Source: Alteromonas mediterranea DE
Lineage (GTDB): Bacteria > Pseudomonadota > Gammaproteobacteria > Enterobacterales > Alteromonadaceae
Direction: 5' to 3'
Assembly (NCBI RefSeq): GCF_000020585.3
Contig: NC_011138.3
Location: 285,501 to 349,500, forward strand
Length of the DNA: 64,000 nt
Shown here: in pieces, positions 59,500 through 64,000 of the stretch
How the letters are laid out: each line of letters opens with the position of its first letter
Numbering within the stretch: position 1 is the first letter of the stretch
The notes under the pieces: model-generated
The model's input: only the letters and a program-made list of their open reading frames with translations
The model's database searches: none
Told to the model about the DNA's origin: nothing
Position numbers and translations under genes: made by a program

Positions 59500-60863
59500 T
59501 GAACCGGTTTTGTCTTTTTGTTTCTATTTGGGGAGCGTTCTCGTTCTCGATGGTCTCTCCCGCTATCGCGAATGAAAAATTAACGCTCAAACGTGCAGTA
59601 GAAATAGCGGTAGAAAATGATCCATGGCTCGTTGGCAGTACACATCGTGAACGTGCCACATTGTCCAGTAGTGTCGTCGCCTCGAGCCTACCAGACCCCG
59701 TTGTCAACATCGGTTTAGCAAATGTACCCACTGATGGTTTTGCGTTTGATCAAGAGCCCATGACTCAGCTAAAAGTAGGTGTGTCACAGATGTTTCCTCG
59801 TGGTGATTCGTTAGCCATAAGGTCTCGTCAATTGCGGGAGCAAGCAGCAGAGCATCCCCTGATGAGAGCCGACCGAGTGGCCAAAGCACGCGTTCAAGTA
59901 TCAAACTTATGGTTAGAAATATATCGGGCGCAGCAAAGTGTAAAGCTAATTGATGAAGATAAAGCGTTATTTGAACAGCTCAGCGATATCGCAAAGGCAA
60001 ATTATTCAACTGCCTTTGGACGCGTAAATCAGCAAGATATCGTTCGTGCAAAGTTGGAATTAACAAGGTTGGAAGACCGACTTACTAAACTACGAGCATT
60101 AGAAGAAAGAGCCACAGGGAAGCTTCTAGAGTGGCTAGTTAGAGATCAAAATTATCCAAGTCAATCGGGATTTGATGCCTTTTCTCGATTAACGTTGCCG
60201 CATGCCCTACCTGAGATCAAAAACATGGGGCAGAATATGAGAACAATACTTGAGCGCAGAGATCAACAATCGCTTGCAATGGTTCTCAATCAACACCCTT
60301 TGATCCTCTCGATAGAGCAAAGAATTCGCGCCAGCCAAACCGGTATTGACCTTGCCAAAGAAAAATACAAGCCACAATGGGGGGTTAACGCTAGTTACGC
60401 CTACAGAGACGACACGCCCGACGGTACAAGTCGAGCAGATTTTTTATCGATGGGTGTAAGTTTCGATGTACCTCTTTTTACAGAAAACCGCCAAGACCAA
60501 GAGGTTTCGGCTGCCGTAAGCCTATCTGAAGCCATTAAAACCGACAAGCGCTTAGTCCTCAGAGAAATGATGTCATACATCCAGTCTTTATATGCGGAAA
60601 ATGAGCGATTAATGGAGCGACAAGCGCTGTACGAACTCGAATTGTTAGAGCAAATGCAAGAGCAAGCTGAGGCATCGCTCAATGCTTATACCAACGACGA
60701 AGGAGACTTTGCTGAGGTAGTGCGTGCTCGTATTGCGGATCTTAATGCCAGAATTGACGCACTGGATATCAGTGTGGATTTGGTCAAAACAAAAATTCAA
60801 CTCAACTATTACTTTGATACCAACGCAGGTATTCCTTTGTCTCAAATCGGAGAACAACAATGA
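59499..60863 (+). CDS. cusC: TolC-family outer membrane protein (CusC-like)
   Basis: The 454-residue outer-membrane factor has a signal peptide (cleaved near AIANEK), then LTLKRAVEIAVENDPWLVGS and two long helical repeats. Residues near LPDPVVNIGLANVPTDG are typical of CusC/CzcC proteins of metal pumps. It ends with a 4-base overlap with cusB (ATGA). It forms the outer channel of the copper/silver pump. Confidence 0.88.
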   Translation: MNRFCLFVSIWGAFSFSMVSPAIANEKLTLKRAVEIAVENDPWLVGSTHRERATLSSSVVASSLPDPVVNIGLANVPTDGFAFDQEPMTQLKVGVSQMFPRGDSLAIRSRQLREQAAEHPLMRADRVAKARVQVSNLWLEIYRAQQSVKLIDEDKALFEQLSDIAKANYSTAFGRVNQQDIVRAKLELTRLEDRLTKLRALEERATGKLLEWLVRDQNYPSQSGFDAFSRLTLPHALPEIKNMGQNMRTILERRDQQSLAMVLNQHPLILSIEQRIRASQTGIDLAKEKYKPQWGVNASYAYRDDTPDGTSRADFLSMGVSFDVPLFTENRQDQEVSAAVSLSEAIKTDKRLVLREMMSYIQSLYAENERLMERQALYELELLEQMQEQAEASLNAYTNDEGDFAEVVRARIADLNARIDALDISVDLVKTKIQLNYYFDTNAGIPLSQIGEQQ

Positions 60864-62878
60864 GCACAATTAAAGCACTCGTCATAGGCGGGGTAGCAGG
60901 CGGTATTATGACTGCGTTGGCATTCACGTTTCTGATACCATCTTCATCATCCACCGCGAATAATGAGCAAAACGAAGAGAAGCAACCGTTGTATTGGGTT
61001 GCGCCGATGGACCCAAATTACCGCAGAGACGAACCAGGAAAGTCTCCGATGGGCATGGATCTCATTCCTGTCTACGAAGAAAGTTCAAGTGGTGATGCGG
61101 GCCCAGGAACAATTACTATAGCGCCAAATGTGGAGAACAATCTTGGTGTTCGAACTGCGAAAGTGCAGCGCCGCGCGCTGCATGTCCCTATTAGAACTGT
61201 CGGGTACGTTCAATACAACGAAGAAACATTAATCCATGTGCATCCTCGCGTTGAAGGCTGGATAGAAACACTGCATGTAAAAGCATCTGGAGAATATGTT
61301 AAAAAAGGGGAACCACTTTACTCTCTATACTCGCCTGAGTTAGTGAATGCACAAGAAGAATTGCTGCTTGCTATGCGCAGAAACAACAAAGATCTGATCG
61401 TAGCTGCTCGTTCTCGCTTAAATGCATTGCAAGTGCCTGAAGACGTCGTGGAGACGTTAACAAAAACAAAAAATGTTCAGCAAACCGTTACCTTTTCCGC
61501 GCCCCAAACCGGATTCGTAGATAATTTAAACATTCGAGAAGGTTTCTTTATAAAACCTGGCGTTACAGTCATGTCGATTGGTGCATTGGATGAGGTTTGG
61601 GTTGATGCAGAGGTATTTGAGCGACAAACCGCCCAAATAGTGGAAGGGCTGCCTGTTACTATGACATTAGATTTCCTCCCCGGAAAGACGTGGCAAGGCG
61701 TTGTAGACTACGTCTACCCAACCCTTGAACAGAGTACCCGCACACTGCGTGTGCGTCTTCGCTTTGCTAATCAAGATTATACGTTAAAGCCGAACATGTT
61801 CGCTCAAGTGACTATCCACTCTGATATGGATTCGACCAACTTGATCGTGCCAACCGAAGCGGTTATTCGAACAGGCAATCAAAATCGCGTTGTATTGGCA
61901 TTGGGAGATGGAAAATTTAAATCAGTTGCAATCAAAATTGGGCGAGTGGTTGACGAGTTTACAGAAGTACTTGAAGGACTGATCGATGGTGACAGCATTG
62001 TCACCTCCGCTCAATTTATGCTTGATTCAGAGAGCAGTATTAGCTCTGACTTTAAGCGAATGGAACCCCCTGAAGAAAGTCCAACATCGGTCTTCACAGA
62101 GGTGATGATCACAGACGTGATGCCTTCTCACAACATGATAACTGCAAAACATGGTCCAATTCCAGAATGGGATTGGCCGCCGATGACCATGGATTTTGTG
62201 GTAGCGGAGCATATCAATTTAGCAACGGTCAAAGGTGGTTCATCGGCACATATCGAGATCAGTAAGCAAACTGATGGTCAATATGTGGTGACAACCGTGC
62301 ACATTATCGATTCAGCACAAAGTACACAGGCGACTATGTCTGAAAGCGTTTGGACTGAAGTCAAGATTAATTCTGTAATGGATGGGCATCGAATGATAAA
62401 TGTCGATCATCCCGCTATAAAAGAGTGGGATTGGCCCGCGATGACGATGGATTTTAACGTGGCAGATAACATTACCTTGTCTGATTTGGCCTCTGGAACG
62501 CTTGCGCATATTGAAATTTCAAAATCCTCAAGTGGCGAATATCTTGTTTCTACCATTCATGTTGTTGAAGAGGCAAGTAGTGAAACAAGTACCGCTGTCG
62601 ACGCTGTGTGGACTCAAGCAACGGTCAATGCAGTGATGAGTGCTAGCAACCAGTTAAGCCTTGAACATGACCCTATTGAGGCGTGGGATTGGCCTGCAAT
62701 GACAATGGATTTTAACGTCGCTAATGAGGTTGATTTATCTGACATTACCGCTGGTATGCGACTGCACATCGAAATTACCAAAACCCAAGACGGTGCGTAC
62801 GTTATTACCACAGTACATATACAAGCATCTGATAAAGGAACGATGGATCACAGCCAACATGAAGGAGCGCACGAATGA
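60860..62878 (+). CDS. cusB: CusB-like adaptor with three C-terminal CusF-like domains
   Basis: The 672-residue protein is long for a CusB (about 400). Domains in order: a membrane anchor (about 8-27), a heavy-metal-binding domain ([20 protein letters not shown], 45-64), the adaptor body (about 90-400), then three CusF-like copper-binding modules. Their WDWPxMTMDF motifs lie with D at 438, 524 and 610, an exact 86-residue period. Each module keeps the His, Trp and two Met of CusF. E. coli has one separate CusF. The operon overlaps cusA by 4 bases. Confidence 0.92.
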   Translation: MSTIKALVIGGVAGGIMTALAFTFLIPSSSSTANNEQNEEKQPLYWVAPMDPNYRRDEPGKSPMGMDLIPVYEESSSGDAGPGTITIAPNVENNLGVRTAKVQRRALHVPIRTVGYVQYNEETLIHVHPRVEGWIETLHVKASGEYVKKGEPLYSLYSPELVNAQEELLLAMRRNNKDLIVAARSRLNALQVPEDVVETLTKTKNVQQTVTFSAPQTGFVDNLNIREGFFIKPGVTVMSIGALDEVWVDAEVFERQTAQIVEGLPVTMTLDFLPGKTWQGVVDYVYPTLEQSTRTLRVRLRFANQDYTLKPNMFAQVTIHSDMDSTNLIVPTEAVIRTGNQNRVVLALGDGKFKSVAIKIGRVVDEFTEVLEGLIDGDSIVTSAQFMLDSESSISSDFKRMEPPEESPTSVFTEVMITDVMPSHNMITAKHGPIPEWDWPPMTMDFVVAEHINLATVKGGSSAHIEISKQTDGQYVVTTVHIIDSAQSTQATMSESVWTEVKINSVMDGHRMINVDHPAIKEWDWPAMTMDFNVADNITLSDLASGTLAHIEISKSSSGEYLVSTIHVVEEASSETSTAVDAVWTQATVNAVMSASNQLSLEHDPIEAWDWPAMTMDFNVANEVDLSDITAGMRLHIEITKTQDGAYVITTVHIQASDKGTMDHSQHEGAHE

Positions 62879-64000
62879 TAGAAGCAGTCATACGTTGGTC
62901 GGTCTCAAACCGCTTCTTTGTTTTACTCGCAACCATCATCATAGTCGGTGGCGGTTTAGTTACAATGAAAAATACGCCAGTAGATGCGATCCCAGATTTA
63001 TCCGATGTCCAAGTGATAATCAAAACGAGTTATCCTGGTCAAGCGCCACAAGTTGTAGAAGATCAGGTAACGTACCCGCTAACGACCGCCATGCTTTCCG
63101 TACCGGGTGCACAAACGGTTCGAGGTTATTCGTTTTTCGGTGACTCCTACGTTTATATCATTTTTGATGATGATACCGACTTATATTGGGCAAGAAGCAG
63201 GGTGCTTGAATATTTATCGCAAGTTGCCCCCAATCTACCTGAAAACGCCAGGCCGCAATTAGGTCCAGATGCCACAGGCGTTGGTTGGGTTTATCTGTAT
63301 GCATTGGTTGACAGAACCGGCCAACACGATATTTCTCAATTACGCAGTTTGCAAGACTGGTTCTTGAAATTTGAGCTCCAAACTGTGCCTGGCGTGTCCG
63401 AAGTCTCGGCGCTAGGGGGTATGGTGAAACAGTATCAAGTGAAAGTAGATCCTGAAAAACTCCGCGCTTACGGTATACCGCTTTCTCATATTCAGATGGC
63501 AATAAAGCGAGGGAATCAAGAAGTTGGGGCCTCTGTAGTGGAGCTTGCAGAAGCTGAGTACATGGTTCGTGCTACGGGGTATATTTCTGATAAGAAGGAT
63601 ATCGAAACTATTCCTCTTGGCGTCAATGACAATGGCACACCGCTTTTAATAAGGGATATTGCCACTGTAGATATCGGTCCACAAATGCGCCGCGGTATAG
63701 CAGAGCTAAACGGCGAAGGGGAAACAGTCGGCGGTATTGTCGTGATGCGTTTTGGCGAGAATGCTCAAAAAACGATAGATGGCGTCAAAGCAAAACTAGA
63801 GGACTTAAAAAAAGGACTACCTGATGGCGTTGAGGTGGTCACTGTTTATGACCGTTCCGCATTAATTGAAAGGGCCGTTGATAACCTAGCTTCAAAACTA
63901 TTAGAAGAGTTTATCGTAGTCGCTTTGGTATGTGTCGCCTTTCTTTTTCATGTTCGGTCGTCACTCGTCGCTATCATCAGTATTCCTGTTGGGATCATTA
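62875..64000 (+). CDS. cusA: CusA-type heavy-metal RND pump, N-terminal part
   Basis: The gene starts with ATG at 62875, overlapping the cusB stop, and runs off the window end. The first 375 residues read [20 protein letters not shown], then [20 protein letters not shown] and [20 protein letters not shown], a heavy-metal RND transporter of the CusA (Cu/Ag) group. The transmembrane helix 4 motif that would confirm the metal lies outside the window. It works with CusB and CusC. Confidence 0.92.
   Translation, partial: MIEAVIRWSVSNRFFVLLATIIIVGGGLVTMKNTPVDAIPDLSDVQVIIKTSYPGQAPQVVEDQVTYPLTTAMLSVPGAQTVRGYSFFGDSYVYIIFDDDTDLYWARSRVLEYLSQVAPNLPENARPQLGPDATGVGWVYLYALVDRTGQHDISQLRSLQDWFLKFELQTVPGVSEVSALGGMVKQYQVKVDPEKLRAYGIPLSHIQMAIKRGNQEVGASVVELAEAEYMVRATGYISDKKDIETIPLGVNDNGTPLLIRDIATVDIGPQMRRGIAELNGEGETVGGIVVMRFGENAQKTIDGVKAKLEDLKKGLPDGVEVVTVYDRSALIERAVDNLASKLLEEFIVVALVCVAFLFHVRSSLVAIISIPVGII

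Noticed and set aside
62724..63143. Plus-strand frame of 139 codons across cusB and cusA
   Set aside because: It is out of frame with both conserved pump genes and shows no family motif.

Overview
The window looks like chromosome of a marine gammaproteobacterium, most likely Alteromonas or a close relative. This is inferred from gene order and protein families (mreCD-maf-rng-yhdP-nitrilase-tldD, yjgA-pmbA, arcA, glgA, trmB, mutY-yggX) and was not confirmed by any search.

Core region (1-24.1 kb). A compact run of cell-shape, RNA-processing and envelope genes (mreC end, mreD, maf, rng, yhdP, nitrilase, tldD) is followed by yjgA and pmbA. Next come a divergent AraC-type regulator and lacZ, then arcA, a sensor kinase, glgA, rsmC, trmB, an alpha/beta hydrolase, mutY and yggX.

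tRNA-Phe locus and genomic island (24.1-52.4 kb). One complete tRNA-Phe (24435-24510) is preceded by two tandem 168-bp units. Each unit begins with the first 38 nt of tRNA-Phe, ending exactly at the last base of the anticodon loop, and each carries its own promoter-like sequence. The 3' part of the tRNA (46 bp) is repeated at 52331-52376 beside a tyrosine recombinase, which delimits an island of about 28 kb. From left to right the island holds: (i) an overlapping pair made of a nucleoid-associated (NdpA/NA37-like) protein and a membrane protein, my best candidate for an undescribed system; (ii) decayed fragments of a DUF2787 gene and a cytosine methyltransferase; (iii) a DUF429 protein, a membrane-anchored Mrr-like nuclease and a NYN/OST-HTH protein; (iv) a backbone of viroplasmin-domain, DUF2787 and DUF6641-like proteins, a double AAA+ ATPase, a second recombinase, a DUF3987 protein and a Rep-like protein; (v) a DprA-like/phosphoribosyltransferase pair, the second gene frameshifted; (vi) a metal RND efflux operon of the Czc (HME1) type, under a BlaI/M56 pair with four matching 17-bp palindromes; (vii) the integrase.

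Right flank (52.4-64 kb). This is a patchwork of broken genes (a phosphatase, a small metal-binding protein, a severed signal peptide) and copper-type genes. There are two copies of a secreted Cys/His-rich protein plus DUF411 protein pair, a CusRS-type two-component system, and a cusCBA operon. CusB carries three C-terminal CusF-like modules at an exact 86-residue period. cusA runs off the end.

The two efflux systems differ in regulation (BlaI repressor against CusRS) and in predicted substrate (Zn/Co/Cd against Cu/Ag). Together they suggest a strain adapted to metal stress.
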